Shown here: positions 44,764 through 58,000 of the stretch, piece by piece
Layout of the letters: each line of letters opens with the position of its first letter
Numbering within the stretch: position 1 is the stretch's first letter
Assembly (NCBI GenBank): GCA_964035575.1
Contig: OZ037842.1
Span: 372,001-436,000, forward strand
DNA: 64,000 bases
Source: Rhynchopus sp. YZ270_cl-10
Lineage: Eukaryota > Euglenozoa > Diplonemea > Diplonemida > Diplonemidae
Direction: 5' to 3'
Translations under genes and position numbers: made by a program
Notes under the pieces: model-generated
Told to the model about the DNA's origin: nothing
The model's input: the letters and a program-made list of their open reading frames with translations, nothing else
The model's database searches: none

Positions 44764-45693
44764 TATATCACACATTCTCCGAAATTGCGTATCATTTTTC
44801 AGATTTTTCACTCACTCGGCCCAGATGCATATTTTTTATCGTCCGACCCCGGAATTGAACGTTTCGAAACCGCGCTTTCAAAAGAAATAAAAATCTCAAA
44901 AAAATAAAAAAAATCTTTTTTCTGAAATCACCGTGAGAGTTTTTACCTCCTAATCTCAGCAACAGGTGAGAAAAGGACAGATGCATAATTCTGTCTGAAA
45001 ATGCGCGGAATGGTGTTTCCGGACTCCAAACTTTTCAAAGAAAAAAAAATCGAGCAATTTAGTCAAAAAACTATTAAATTGGATTGGCTCCATTGTAGAA
45101 CACCCATATACAGGGCAATTTGGCTGCAATTTGTGTGTAAAAATGGGGTTGGCTCCACCGAAACCTGGCTGACACATAGTATTTTTCCGGCGGAAAAAAA
45201 TCGTCAGAATTGAAAGAATTGTTGAAAATAATTCCAAAGAAAAAAAAATTGGCAACTTTTGATAAAAACGTTTTTAGTGGAATAAGTCACCGAAGACCAC
45301 CCAAAAAGGGGTTTCTAACCTGATCTCTTAGGAAAGTACAGGGAATACCTGAAAACGCCCCTCCCTCCCAAAATCCTTTGCGACATGAAGAGAGGCATAA
45401 AAAAAATCGTCCGACCCCGGAATTGAACGTTTTCACACCCGATCTTTCAAAATAAAAATAAAAATATTTTTTTTGGGGCGCGAGAAATTAGTAGGATCCA
45501 CCCGTCAACGCACACAGACGTTTAATGACCTCAGGGTGCAATATTTTTTTGCAAAAAGGCGCGGAATGGCATTTCCGGAGCGATCTGAAAAAATTCCGGG
45601 GTCGGAGAATTTTTTTAGTGGAAAAATAGTCACTTTAAATTGGCTCCATGGTTGGTCACAAGTGATACGCAGTTTCGGAGAATGTGTGATATA
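44764..45693. mobile_element. TIR element with internal duplicated modules
   Basis: TATATCACACATTCTCCGAA near the left end is matched by its complement TTCGGAGAATGTGTGATATA near the right end, extending to about 30 bp. Inside, TCGTCCGACCCCGGAATTGA occurs at about 44839 and 45407, and GGAATGG(T/C)(G/A)TTTCCGGA occurs twice. No coding frame. It is a non-autonomous DNA element of unknown superfamily. Confidence 0.65.
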
Positions 45694-46290
45694 GGAAATG
45701 GAGAGGAAATGGGGAGGAGTAGAACATAAAAATCTGTCCCTTTTTTTTGCATTTTTTTTTTTTGTTAAAGTGAATTTTTTTGCAGAAGGGAAGGGAATCG
45801 GGGTAGGGTAGGGAGTTGTTGTGAATAGGTGAGTGAATCCGTTACAGAACGGTTGAAAACACATCATATATCGCAAACAAAAGTTTTTCTTTTCAATAAT
45901 AAAAAGTTCATAACGTGCAGACACCTCTTTGGATGCAAGAACGTACAAAAAAAAAAAAGGGCAAATTTTCAAATTTGAGTTGAGGGTGAAACAACTCATA
46001 CACAAAAAAAAAAGAGAGGGGGTCACTTCACTCAGGCGTGGAGCGCCATTTTTTCCCCACAATACAACGCATCACACCTGCATTTCTGTTCCTTTTTTTG
46101 CATCCCATATAACACGCACCTTTTTTGGTGCATTTTATTGTTCAAAAAAATTTTTTTTGGGTGCATCCTCCACAATTCATTTGTTTTATTTCTTTTCGAT
46201 TGACGACATAAAGGACAGTGTTCACCCATGGTGAATACCCTGCCATTTTTTTGGGGGTTGGGAAAGGGGGAATTCATTTCGAACACAATA

Positions 46291-46384
46291 GTGAAGTAAA
46301 CGACTTTACTTGTGGTTTTACTTTTTGCGGTTTTCACCATTGGCTTACAAACAGTGAAACCACAAGTCAAGACATTTACTTCAC
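46291..46384. mobile_element. Short MITE-like palindrome, GTGAAGTAAA ends
   Basis: GTGAAGTAAA at the left and TTTACTTCAC at the right, with inner ACTTGTGGTTTTAC and GTGAAACCACAAGT nearly complementary. It is 94 bp. The GGTGAAGTAA theme is shared with the palindrome at 38145-38303. Confidence 0.65.
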
Positions 46385-47003
46385 CATCATGAAGAGACAG
46401 GCAATGCAACTGAATGATCACCAACTCATTTTCCTTTTTGAAAGACAAAGAAAAAAGAAAAAGAGGGTGATCACACGCAGGGAAGAATCGAGTAAGTGTG
46501 AAGCACAATGTAATACTCAATTCCAGGGGGGAGAATCACACTCAGGATGTGTGGAGGGGTTAAATTTTTAACTCTAAACACCCCAACCCATTACGACGGG
46601 TGATAGGGTTAAAAGCAAGTCAAAATAGAAATCAGTCGGGCTAAAAAGAAAAAAGAAAAAAATTTGCAATCCCAAGCCTCGCATGCTTCGTCAAAGAATG
46701 AATATTGCATCCAAATCGGGTTGAGGAGAACACCCGATGAGACCGCAGGAAGGAAAGGAGGAGAAGTTGAAAGTGCAGAACGCCTTCACCGTTTCTCGGC
46801 GAACCGCAGGCAGTGGAAAGAAAGCTTTGATAAGAGGACAGCCTCACAGCGCTGAGCCACCTTTCTGGAAAATACTGAAAAAAAATGTTGAAACACTTCA
46901 TTAGAACGGAGAAAGAACGGCGGTCACCATGTGTTTTGCAAAAGAAATAGTGGGGTTTAATTTAATGCAAACCGATACGGTGCTTGCCTAGGCTCAGGAC
47001 GTT

Positions 47004-47044
47004 GGTGGTTATGTGTAAAACACCCGAGGATGAGCTCCACTAAC
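47004..47044 (+). repeat. ACACCCGAGGATGA motif, copy 3 with changed stem
   Basis: GTTATGTGTAAAACACCCGA followed by GGATGAGCTCCACTAAC. The core is the same as at 17701 and 37845, but the flanks GTTA...TAAC differ and still pair. Confidence 0.6.
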
Positions 47045-47669
47045 TTTTTCTCATTTCTTTTGTCACCAAATCTTAATGTTTTGTGCTGAAACCTCAGTAA
47101 TAATCATCAAACCAAATGCAAAGTCTATTTACACCAAACCGGCTAACCCACATTTATTGGACTGCCGGAGGGTATGAAAACAAAAGGAGGAAATCTCAAA
47201 AGCAAAATGTTAGCAATAATCAGGTCTCATTTTCTCGCACCGGCACTTGCAGAAACAACGCGGGTGAAGAAGAAAAAAAAAATAAGGGATGAAGTTGGAA
47301 TGTGCACAAAGCCTCCAGGATGCAATTGTGTATGGTGGTTTTCCCTTCTGCCTTTCTACTCTACCACAAATTTTTGTGGTTCCAACAGAAAACACACCTC
47401 ACAGCCCCATCGGCACAGCGCTGGTCAAAAAACAGAAAAGGAGAGCAACAAAAAGGAGTAACCTGCAAAGAGTAGTACGTTAAAATCTTATTTGAAAAAA
47501 AAAAAAAACAAAAACAAACAAACAAACAATGTGCACAGCTTGAGTGTCACCCTTTGAGGAGGTGCACTTTTCACTATAAAAAAAAGCGTTATTGAGGCTA
47601 TTCAGGGGGGATCCCATCACAACTTTTCGCAAAAAAAAAAAAAAAAAAAAAAAAAAAATTCTTCCTCTC

Positions 47670-48029
47670 ACGTATGGCAAATGATAATTTTTTATGCGCC
47701 ATTATGAGATCTCATAATACCGGTGATATTATGCGCTATTATGTGCTATTATGCGCTATTATGAGATATTATGCGCTATTATGAGCAAATTATGCGGTGT
47801 TATGTGCTAATTATGTGCCGTCACGTCGTTGCACACCACACGATTGGCGGGGTCGGGGAACAAAAAAAATTTTTCCAGGCCCAAAAAAAAAAAAAATTTT
47901 TTTTTTGCTCTCCCCCCTGCTTTAATGCCTATTTTGGCATTATGCGATTATTATGAGGGCGCATAATAGCGCATAATAATCACATAATTTATTATGAGAT
48001 CTCATAATAAATTATCATTTGCCATACGT
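47670..48029. mobile_element. MITE with ACGTATGGCAAATGATAA ends, ATTATGCGC-rich
   Basis: Left ACGTATGGCAAATGATAATT and right AATTATCATTTGCCATACGT are exact complements. Just inside, both ends carry ATTATGAGATCTCATAAT. The centre is rich in ATTATGCG(C/A). It is 360 bp and non-coding. Outer inverted sequences (CACAACTTTTCGCAAAA near 47618 and its near-complement near 48090) suggest it is nested in an older palindrome. Confidence 0.82.
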
Positions 48030-48343
48030 GTCCTCTTCGCAATTTTTCACAATTCTCCACAGTGACTGCATTGTGAATTTTTTTTTTTTGGAAAAGTTGT
48101 GACGGTACCCCTCCCCGAGTAGCCCCAGTTATGGTTCTTAATATCCAAAAGAAGGCGCCAAGTAGCAAAGTGTTATTATGTTAGTTAGGTAGGTTGGGTT
48201 GGGAATGGGTGTTGCATTGCGAGTTTGTTTGTTTAAATAATTTGACAACATCTGTCCACTGTGATCAAGTGGGCCACACGTTGTTGTGTTGGGGAGGGTG
48301 GTTTGGTGGTTGGGGGGCTGAAAAATAAGAAAGAAAAGTTTAT

Positions 48344-48376
48344 AAGATGACCTAAGCCTCGCGTGCTTAGTCACCA
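48344..48376 (+). repeat. Small hairpin motif, CTAAGC stem, CTCGCGT loop
   Basis: AAGATGA, C, CTAAGC, CTCGCGT, GCTTAG, TCA. It is preceded by AAAAGTTTAT as at 48857. Confidence 0.7.
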
Positions 48377-48866
48377 AATAACAAAGGGGGGAAATTTGTC
48401 AAGTGAACCTATGCTGAGTTACCTGACCAAAGGTGAAAAAGAAGAAAAAAAAAAACAACAAAATATAGGGAGAGAGAAAAAGTAAGAACAAAAAAACCCC
48501 CCCTCTGCCACCTGTAAAGATGTCAAAAGAATTGTTTTTTTTTGCTTTTTTCCTCCCATTTTTCTTCTTCTTTTCTTTCTCTAAATACAGCATTTTTTGT
48601 CTATTTTCTCTTTTGTGCTATTCTAGCATTTCCTTATTCTTACATCATTTTCTCCTTCCAAATTAATTATCGTTATCGCACTCATTGTCACCGTTCTTTT
48701 TTATCTTCCAAAAACTTCTATTTGAGAACCCTCCCTAAATCACACAGGTCCCTTGGTTGTCAGTGGAGGTAGGAGAAATCTCGGTCATGTTTACAAGGGT
48801 ATGGCGGTCGTTCTGTGAGAAGATGTATTAAATTGTACAAACAATCCAAAACAAAGAAAAGTTTAT

Positions 48867-48901
48867 AAGATGATCCTAAGCCTCTCGTGCTTAGTCACCT
48901 T
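48867..48901 (+). repeat. Small hairpin motif, full-length consensus copy
   Basis: AAG-A-TGA-TC-CTAAGC, loop CTCTCGT, GCTTAG-TCA-C-CTT. AAG/CTT, TGA/TCA and CTAAGC/GCTTAG all pair, so almost the whole 35 nt folds. Confidence 0.75.
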
Positions 48902-49088
48902 ATCATATTCGTTATCGCACAGCATCAGCTGCGCTGGCTTCTACAAGTTTGTTGTCAGGGATGATGTCAAACAAAGTTGAATAGTGCAAAACACCCCGGA
49001 CGCAGGGAACTGACACCCCGCGGGGTATATCGGAACCCCCCCCGGAATGTTGCATACATAAAAAAAAGGTGCAAATACCTTACATATT

Positions 49089-52000
49089 TCATTTACCACA
49101 CAATGTTTCCCCTAAAATAACCCCTTTTCCAACCCTTAAACATACCTCAGAATATCCTTGTTGTGGTACACCGCGGGCTGCGACTGAGTCGTATTTGAGG
49201 GAACGGTCTTTGATACACTTTGCGTAGAAGACATAAAGGAGGAGACCTGCGAGGGCAAGCGCCACGAAGATGCCGATCATCTTGGTGACCCCTCCTGCTT
49301 GGGGGTCATCGAGGGCGGGGAGGACACGATGTGTTGGGGTAGGGGTGGTTATGCCATGGGTTGGGAAGAACTGCCGCCACCTCTCCCCCAGATGTGCCTG
49401 CGAGAGCTGTGACATCAACGCATCCAGCCGTCCTGGAACCGCAGAGGCAGTCGCGAGGTGCAACACCACCTCGATACCTCCTTCTCCTAATACCCCAGCA
49501 GTCGCAGTCATTGTCGTTTCCTTGGGCATATTGTCTCCCGCTATTTCGCGGATATGCGCGATAAAATCGTCGGTAAGAGGGTTAAATTCGCTAAGATGCA
49601 TATTCAAATAGAATTTTACAACAGTATTCGCACCAAGCGGGGTGAGTTCTACTGCATAGAGGTGGTCTACATCTTGGATTTTCGCGTAGGAAGCGTAAAA
49701 TGAGTCGACCGGGAAGGTCCCGCTGTCGTATTTAAAGGCGTCGCGGTGGAGGCCAACGAGCTTTGCTTTGGTTTCGTCTTTGATATTGTCGAATAGGGAG
49801 ATATCGGATATGCTGGCAACAGAATTTTCAAAGGCATCGCTTACCTTTAGGATGAGGGAGACCGCACCATGTCTTGGTCGGTTTGTTCTTATGTTAGGAT
49901 CGGTTGGAGATAACCCAATTTCAAGGTGAAATCCAGGCAAATCAGTATGCGTATCAACATGCAACCCCCGCACCGCCCCTTCAGCGAACCTCAACGCATC
50001 CACCACCTTAGGCGCAAACCCTTCTCCCAATGTGTCCCCCTTCTCAGGAAACCCTACCAACACCCCTGCCTCTACACTGTGCACCTTGGGGTCTGTGCAT
50101 GCCGTCACAGCAACATCCAACGCGCATCCAAAAAATAGAATACGATTTTCCGGACCGCCTGCACCAATAAGAGTCTTTCTGAAAAACCCAAAGAGAATAC
50201 CATCACTTCTGCGGGCACCTACATAATGGAAGGAAGGGTGTGCAAGAAGGGCGCCATATGCCCCAGAGTACAGCCCTGACGCTGCGAAGGAAGCGATAGG
50301 GATGGTGGTGTCGGTTGCACGGCGGAGCTCGAGGGAGGCGGTGTCGTAAAGCTCGAAGGAGCGGGCGAATTCGAGGGAACGTTCGATATGCATTTTGAGG
50401 TTTTTGGCGCGCGTTTCGGAGGAGAAAACGAGGAGTTCTCCGTAGTCACCTGCCACGTCTTCAACGTTGCCTGCCATGAGAACGTAGAGCGGTGTGTAGC
50501 CTTTGATGTAGGAGACGAAGATGCGGCCGTGGTCAATCATTTCTGTGCGTATGTCGCCAGCGAGGCGTGCAGAGGTTGTGGTGGTCTGGGTAGCGGCGAA
50601 CCTGCCTTGGATTGTGCCAAAGATGGAGTCCCCCGGTACGCCTAGGGTCGTAGAAGTGTCGCTGCAGGAGGTGGCGTGCAGATGATGTACAGTGTTGCGT
50701 TTGCTGAAGATGGCAGCGCAGTTCTTAGAGGCAAGTCGGTCGCGTGTGCGGGAAAATTCGGAAAGTTCGGAAGAAAGAGCATTAGTCCGCTTACCAACAC
50801 AAATATCCAACAAAACCGTCTCGCTGCCATCCAAGGCAGGCAGCTTCGCACCATACGCAACAAAGTCGTCGTCCAAAAAGGCATGTGCCCGCTTCTCCCC
50901 AAAGCCTTCGAAGAAGCACCCCGCAGCCTCCCCGATGTTCTCCCCAGTAACGGTTTCGATGGGCGCTCCGTCGCCTCGGTCGATGTCCAAACCGATCTCC
51001 GGTGTGCCAGAGATGGAGATGATGGGTGCATGCGGCGCCTTTCTGTACAGGGCAAAGGTCTCCTTGTCGGGGGTCGTGATCTCAATGCTCGAGATGCGTT
51101 CGTTGCGTTCAAACATGCGGGTAATCTGCGGGATGAGTGACGTCAGCACAGACCCTGCCTGCTTCACAGCAATGTTCGGCAGGCTGGGCACCACTGCAGT
51201 TGCCTCTGCTTTGAAAGCTCCGTGGAAAAGAGGCCAACCGACAGACACTGTGTTCGCAGTCGTATTCACAGCACCTCCACGGGTGAACACAGGCACCTCA
51301 CCCTGGTACAGTGTGAACTGGATGGGTGTCGCAGTCCGTGCAAACTCCCGCTCTGTCAGTTGGTGCTGCAGTTCATCGACGGTCACACCAATGGTCGCAA
51401 ACACTTCATACTCAGAGTGGTGCAAAATCACCCTTGTGTTGGAGAAGCCGTCAAACACACCGTAGTGGTCGAAGTACATACTCTCCTCAAAGGACTTCCC
51501 TGCCAAAGGCAGCGCGGAGTAGAGCTTCTTGAAGAGTGTGCCGTCGTTTGCACTGTAGACGCGTGTGTCAGAGGCTCCTGTTGAGCTTGCGTTGACGACC
51601 TCTAGTTGCTTGCATTTGGTCGGGTCTGCTGCCTCCACGTCTGCGCATGAGATGTGGTAGACAGCGAACTCAGATGGGTTGTGCACGCTGCGCTCGCGGT
51701 ACACTCCTACACGCCAGTTGTGGTTGGTTTCGAAGAAGGCGTAGGACGCAGTGCTCTTGAAGAGGAAGCGCTCAAGAAGCTTGATGGTGTTGTGCTGGTG
51801 CATCAGCATCGGCGCAAGACGTGTGGGGATGTGCTTGATGTCGAGGTTCGCGCTCTCCAGCGCCGCAAAGATGTACTCCAGGTTCGTGGCGGTCAGTTCG
51901 AACATATTGACGACAGACTTGCGCAGTGCCTCCTTGAGCACACCCTCGCAGTTGGTCGTGCGCACACAGCTGCTTTCCTTTGTCGCCGTCCCATTCACAT

Positions 52001-55000
52001 CAGCCCCTGCGGACACGATGATGTCCTCGGTTTCGATTGCCTGTGTGTATGCAGAGAAGACAAACAAATTGAACGGGATCTTGTTCACGTTGGACACCAT
52101 GTTGTGGTCTGCGTTGCGCTCTGCGAAGAGGAAGGGCAGTGCTGTGGCGGTAAGCGTCTTGTTGTAGCGGGGGTGCACACGCACCTTCGAGGGCGAGTAC
52201 AACGCGACGTCTGGGGACCGTGTGCGCTTGCGGTGTGCTTGGTACCTGCTTGAGACGGTGGTGCCGTCAGAGACGATGTCGCCACTGGAGTCAACGAGGG
52301 CTACGGAGACAGGCCCGGCGGTGGTGCCGAGGGCGAGGAGGGCCCTGTGCACAAGCCCGTCCAAGACACGGCCCGACTCAAAGGAGGCAGACACGTAGAA
52401 GCGCGGCACACCGTTGCGCTTGACACGGAAGAAAACTTCAAAACCAAAGCCCGTGCCGTTGAGACTGTCGCGCACGAACACATCCCACCCCTCCCTGCTC
52501 CGCTCCCGCAGCAACTCCTGCATCACAGGGTCTGTCGTCACCGCAGTCTGGAACCGTGCACTGTGCGACACTTCTGCCTTGTTCCCCGTCTCCAGAGAGT
52601 ACACACCAAGCGAATGGCACGCCCCTTGGATGCGCCGCAGCGACGTCGACAGTGCAGGGAACAGACGTTTGATGTTCGACTCGTCTTGAATCGACATTGC
52701 GAGAGGGCTTTTCGAGCGGCGTGGGATCAGTCCAATGAAGTCTACCCCAGCCAGGGGCGTGGAGACAAGAGAGAAGGCCTGGCCCTTGTAGCCGCAGGAG
52801 CTGCGGATGTGGCTCTGTTCGTATAGAAGCTTGCGTGCGCAGCGCTGTGTGATCTGCGTCTGTGTGTCGGCCGAGAGTGCGTCGCTGCTACTGAATTTGA
52901 TGACGTCAGAGGTGTCGCTGTTCACAACGAACATCTCACCTCCCACAGGTGCCTGCTGCACAAGCTCTGTCATGCCCGCATCAATAAGGTCCATCCCAAA
53001 GTCGAATTGGATGTAGTCAGGCGCCGTGCCCACATCCAACAGATCCTTGACAGCAGGCGCCCCGCCGCTCACCTTCATGCACACCCCATACTCGCCAGTG
53101 ATGCCAATGTTGCTCTGCACGCGGTTGCTCGGGGTGAATACATCCTCTGGTGAAAGCTGCAGGCGTTTGTGCAGAACCGAGAACCGCGGAAGCAGCGCAC
53201 CCACACCATCCTCACCTTCACAGCCCTCATCCCCGCAGGTGAAGAAGACGTGCCTTCCGTTGTGCCGGAGCACGCCAGCATAGCTGTGGTTTGTGTTGTT
53301 TGTGTAGATGAAGTGTTTCAGGTCCAGGATTTCGACCCTTTTGATGATCTGTTCGGGCGACATCAGGCTCACCACTGGCCAGGAAAGCTGCTTCCGCACG
53401 AACCAAGCACGCTTCGCACCCACCGCAAAGGTGTGCAGCTGGGTGTGGATCGCTGTGAGGAGAGCTCCGTACGGTGCCTGCTGCTCCTCCTTCTTGCACT
53501 GGCATTGGGCCACAGTGAAGCACCCCACGTCCCTGGGGGGCTCCCACTGCACCCAGTTGTGCGAATAGAGGTTCAACGACCATGAGTTGTGCCCGACGGC
53601 GGGAATTGCCACTGTGATTTCCTCCTGCCTTTTGTAGTTCTTTGCCCTGTCTGTCGTCGCCCAGTACGTCTTGCCGTGGTTCTTTAGTGCAATGCCAAAC
53701 TTGGACGAAGGCGAAATGCTGTGGAAAACCTCTGGTGACAGCTTCATTGCGAGGTGCCCACCCTTCGGAAGGGGACGGGTGATGTACACATAGCCCCCGT
53801 CATTGTCTGCCTTGAGCCAATGCACAGGGGACTCTGGGCTGTACTCTTCATCGGGAACCCATGTCTTGCCGTTGTGCGTCTGCCTCCGTGTGACTACAAA
53901 CCCGTCCTCCCCTGTGTGGCCTGCAATGAAGGACCGTCCAAAGCGGTGGTGGTGGCGGCGGCACGAGAGAATGTGCTTCCCGTCGTACCACCCCACCTCG
54001 GAGTCGGTGTACGGCTGTTCGTCTGCCTCGCAGAGGAAGGTCGGGTCTGGGGATGGCACGTCCCTGTCGTTGTCGATCACGTAGTTGTTCTCAACGATCT
54101 GTTGGTACAGAAGCTCGAGCTTTTGTTTGTACTGTGTCACTACTGCGTCGAGGGCGAGCTTCGCTGATGTCAATGCGAGATGGATTCCTTGAAACTTTTC
54201 GACGTCCTTTTCGCAGTCTACAGCACAGTTTTGCACCCCCGAGACAGGAATGTATGATGAAACGTGGGAGGCGGTGATAACAATGTTTGCAGACACTTTG
54301 ATGTACGACTGCTGCGAATCGGTTGCGACGTGGAGTTGGAAGCGTTCTGCACCGCCCGCTTCATGCTGGATGACACCAAGCTTGGCATCACGGTAGAGTT
54401 GGTTTTGCTGCCGGAACTTTGCGTTCGTTTCGTCACCTAGATCACGGAAGGCAATGTGGCAGATCTCTTGGGGCACCCCCGCTGTGAAGAAGCTTATTTG
54501 CACACCACTCAAGAGGTTCCCAGACCTCCGCAAAATAAAACCATCCGAGACAACAAACACCGCATCCCCTTCGACAACACGCACTGCTATCTTCAACACC
54601 ACACTACCACCAGGACGGTACACTCCAATATGCTTGCATGGGTGCGCTGCAGTCATATTCTCGATGCATCTGGTTTGGTAGATTTCTGTTGATAGGATCT
54701 CACCGTTTGCTTCAAAGGTTTTAAACGCGAAGTATCCTGACAACTGATGCGTCAGATCTGCGATAAATGTCATATGCTTTGCCGAGAGGATTTGGGCACG
54801 GATGGGCACGTCTTCTGACACGGAAAGGAGTTCTTGCATTCCAACCTTCACCTCTTGGCTTACGTGGGTGAGAGTTGTATCGAGAAGCCCCATCTCCGCT
54901 TGGTCCACCTTAACCCGACACGACGCCCAGGTCACGCAAGCATAGGTCGGGGCGACTGCAGGGTAGCTGTTCTCATGTAAATCCTTCTCCATGCTTCCCA

Positions 55001-58000
55001 CCACAAAGGAGAGGGGACCCCATTGGATCAGACGAAGGTCGAGTGAGCATTCATTGAGCGACGCTACCGCTGTGTCGTGGAGAAGTGCGTGAAGGAGGAC
55101 TGTGTCCTCGAGGGGCGCGACATCGCAGACAGTGTTGGTGACGACATGTGTTCCATCTGTTTTGAGGACAACCCCAGAGAAGGGTCCCAGGCAGTTGCTC
55201 TTAAGAGTGGCTTCATCGGCAAGAAGGGTCAACACCCCGGCATGTGTTTTCTTAAAGGCGGCGATGCTGCTGTCGTGGATTTCCCATTGTGTTTCCTTGC
55301 CAAGATGGGTTGGGATCGTGAAGCCCTGTCCCATCTGTTTGACAGCGCTGCTTGGTGTAGTGAAATTCCCGGTGGCGCTGCGATAGTAGACGCCACTGCT
55401 GTTGTGGAAGATTATCTCGCGGGAGGGGAGGGTGAGAAGAGAGTTGTCGCCGGAGGTGAATCTGATGGCAGAGAGGACGTTGCGTTTCTGCTCCATGAGT
55501 GCAATGATTTCGGTGATGATCGGGTTGTGTTCGTCGTAAGAAGAAGGGAACACAGTCACATCCCCATCAAACGCAACAGACAGCGCAGAATCCTCGATGG
55601 ACTTCAAAAAGTTGCGCGACCGCTGTTCAATGAAGTGCGCCTTCGTGGAGTACGTCAGCTCCTTGAGGCGGGCCACTTCTGCTTCGCAGAACCCTTGCTC
55701 CGCACAGATGTCATCATGCGCAAACCCAACATCAAAAGAGGTAATCACCGTCGGATCTGTGTTCGTCTTCTTAAACACCCCAACCAAGAGCCCCTTTGTA
55801 AACCCAAGGTACATATGAAAGTGTGCACCCATATAGGTAAAGTTGTGCTTCCCTAAATCATTACTGACCAACGAAATGTGTTTGTTGCGGAGCCACCTGC
55901 CGAGGGCGTTGCCGGCTTGGATGAAGAGTTTGCTTGCTTGGTCGCGGTTGGCTGCAATGATAGTTGGGACACGTCCATCGGTGACGGTGGCGACAATGAT
56001 GTTGGTTTCAATGGGGACCTGAAAGCTTCGAAGGAGATGCGTCAAAGTGTGCTGCGAATACCCATAGGAGGTAACGTTGAGTCCCGTAGAACGGTCGACG
56101 CGAGAGATGAAGAGTTCGGAGCGGCGCTTCATGTAGGACTCAAAGCCGTTTTTGTCGACCCCATCCTTTGCGTTGAACGGCGCGAAGTCTACTGTAGTAG
56201 GCACACCACGCGTTCCTTTCGACGTCACTGCATAGATCCTGCAGGTCCTGCCACGACATTCCAACATCGCAAAGTTCTGATAGTCAGCAGCAAACGACTC
56301 TCTCACAGTAAAGTCGGTGTACACATTGGACTTTCTAAACACAGCAATAAAATGCGACGATTGGTCGACCCCAATGCTCAACCCATCGATCTGAGAGTAC
56401 AACGACAGCTGCGCCACCATATACCGCCTCAGCCCGAACAGCTCCGACTCTGACCAGCTACGCACCGCGTCTTCATAGCGTGGGGTGAACTCATGGGTGG
56501 CCGCTGCGTGCACAATCTCATACGCCTCGCCTATCGAATCCATTACGTTCCACCACAACTGCGAGGACAGCTTCTCTGACCGAGCGCGGAGGTGCTCCCT
56601 GCACTCCAACGTCTCTAGGCAGGTCACCTCCGCTCTGTCATCAATGGTAAGGAACAACCACTGCACCCACGACGGGGTTGCAGAGGTCCCTGCCTTCCAC
56701 GACCTCCATGCAGGAGAAGTGTGTCGATACGCTAGACCTGAAATCGTTGTTTTGTGGTCCTCTCCGCTTGCGTGTGCAACCTTAGGGCGTTTTACCATCC
56801 ACGGCGCCGCTGCAAGCTTTGTGTATGAAGGGTTCACCGCTAAAAACCGCTTCGCAGCTTCCCTCGCCTCAAACGCGTCTAGCTTCTCAGAGGTGAAGAG
56901 CACCTCCCCTGCGTGGTCCACGACGAAGCTCTTGCCGCGGGTTTCTCTCATGACGTGGCGCTGTAGTGTCGTAAGGGAAACGCCAGCGACAAAGATGTAT
57001 TCAAGCACCCCGTCCTTCGCCTTGGGGCGTACTGCGGTGAGGACCTCGTGGCGGAAGATTTCGGTCGCCTCCGTCCAGGACCAGAGATGTTCCTGCTCGA
57101 CCACGCTGTGGTGTGCAAGCATGCCCGCTGCAAGGTGCAGAATCTCACGAACATGAGTGTTGTCGTGCAGCTCAGCGTTGGTCGCCTCCTCTGTGTACGG
57201 TGTTGCACCGTGGAAGTCAAATCCGTCGTCCTCTGTACGCACAAAGACGCCGCACCATGCTAGCGCAGGTTCTGCGCGGATCTCGTTGTAAGCATGCGCA
57301 GCATACTCTGTGACATTGTCGCTGAGTGCCCCAGCCTCGAGATAGGACTCAAACGCAAGAAGAACGCGTGGAGGCAGAGAGAGAATGGCGTTCGCTTCGT
57401 CGGTCATCCCGCGGAGGGTTTGGACGCGAGATTCGACAGCGATGTCTGCATCGATGCATGTATCGCAGGTTGTGTTATCACGGAGGACTGCAAGCCCATG
57501 AAGATTGTTCTTTGCACGTTGGTGGCGACTGCGAACAGTTGCAAGGATGAGAAATCTTGGCGAATGCCTCTGCTGTTGATGTCCACCACTAAAGGTCAGC
57601 ATTTTATAGTCCATGTCATACGTCTCGTTCTTATCTGTGGTGACAAAGAGCTCTGCACGGCGGAGGCTTGCGTCATTGATGAACTTCACCTTGTTGGCAA
57701 TCTCCTTGCGTGCTGCGACCACCACTGCACTGTCTGCCACTCCCTTGGGATGCGCCGCAACAAAATTCGCAGAACTATCCGCCAAAAACGACACCGTACC
57801 CAGTGGGTTCTCCCCTTGCAGGTGTGCCGATAACACTGTCGCATCCACCCCAACGTTCACCACGTAGTCGCTGTTTGCATCACGGTATAACAATGAAACG
57901 GACGGCACTTCCGCGAAAGAGTATACTACAGGGTTCAGCATGAACGCCCCTGGGAGGAGGCCTTCATATACCCCACTGTCGGGGGCCGCAAACTCACGAA

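Larger units (their letters stand above)
44483..49088. other. AT-rich intergenic region with palindromes and hairpins, no gene seen
   Basis: Short low-complexity frames only. It contains a 0.9-kb TIR element, two shorter palindromes and several small motifs listed separately. The last exon(s) of the giant Cache-like gene probably lie in the right end of this stretch (48900-49088). Confidence 0.6.

Noticed and set aside
44839-45430. tRNA genes suggested by T-arm-like GTTCAATTCCGG
   Set aside because: I could not fold a full cloverleaf: no acceptor stem or D-arm around either copy. Kept only as a curiosity in the element.
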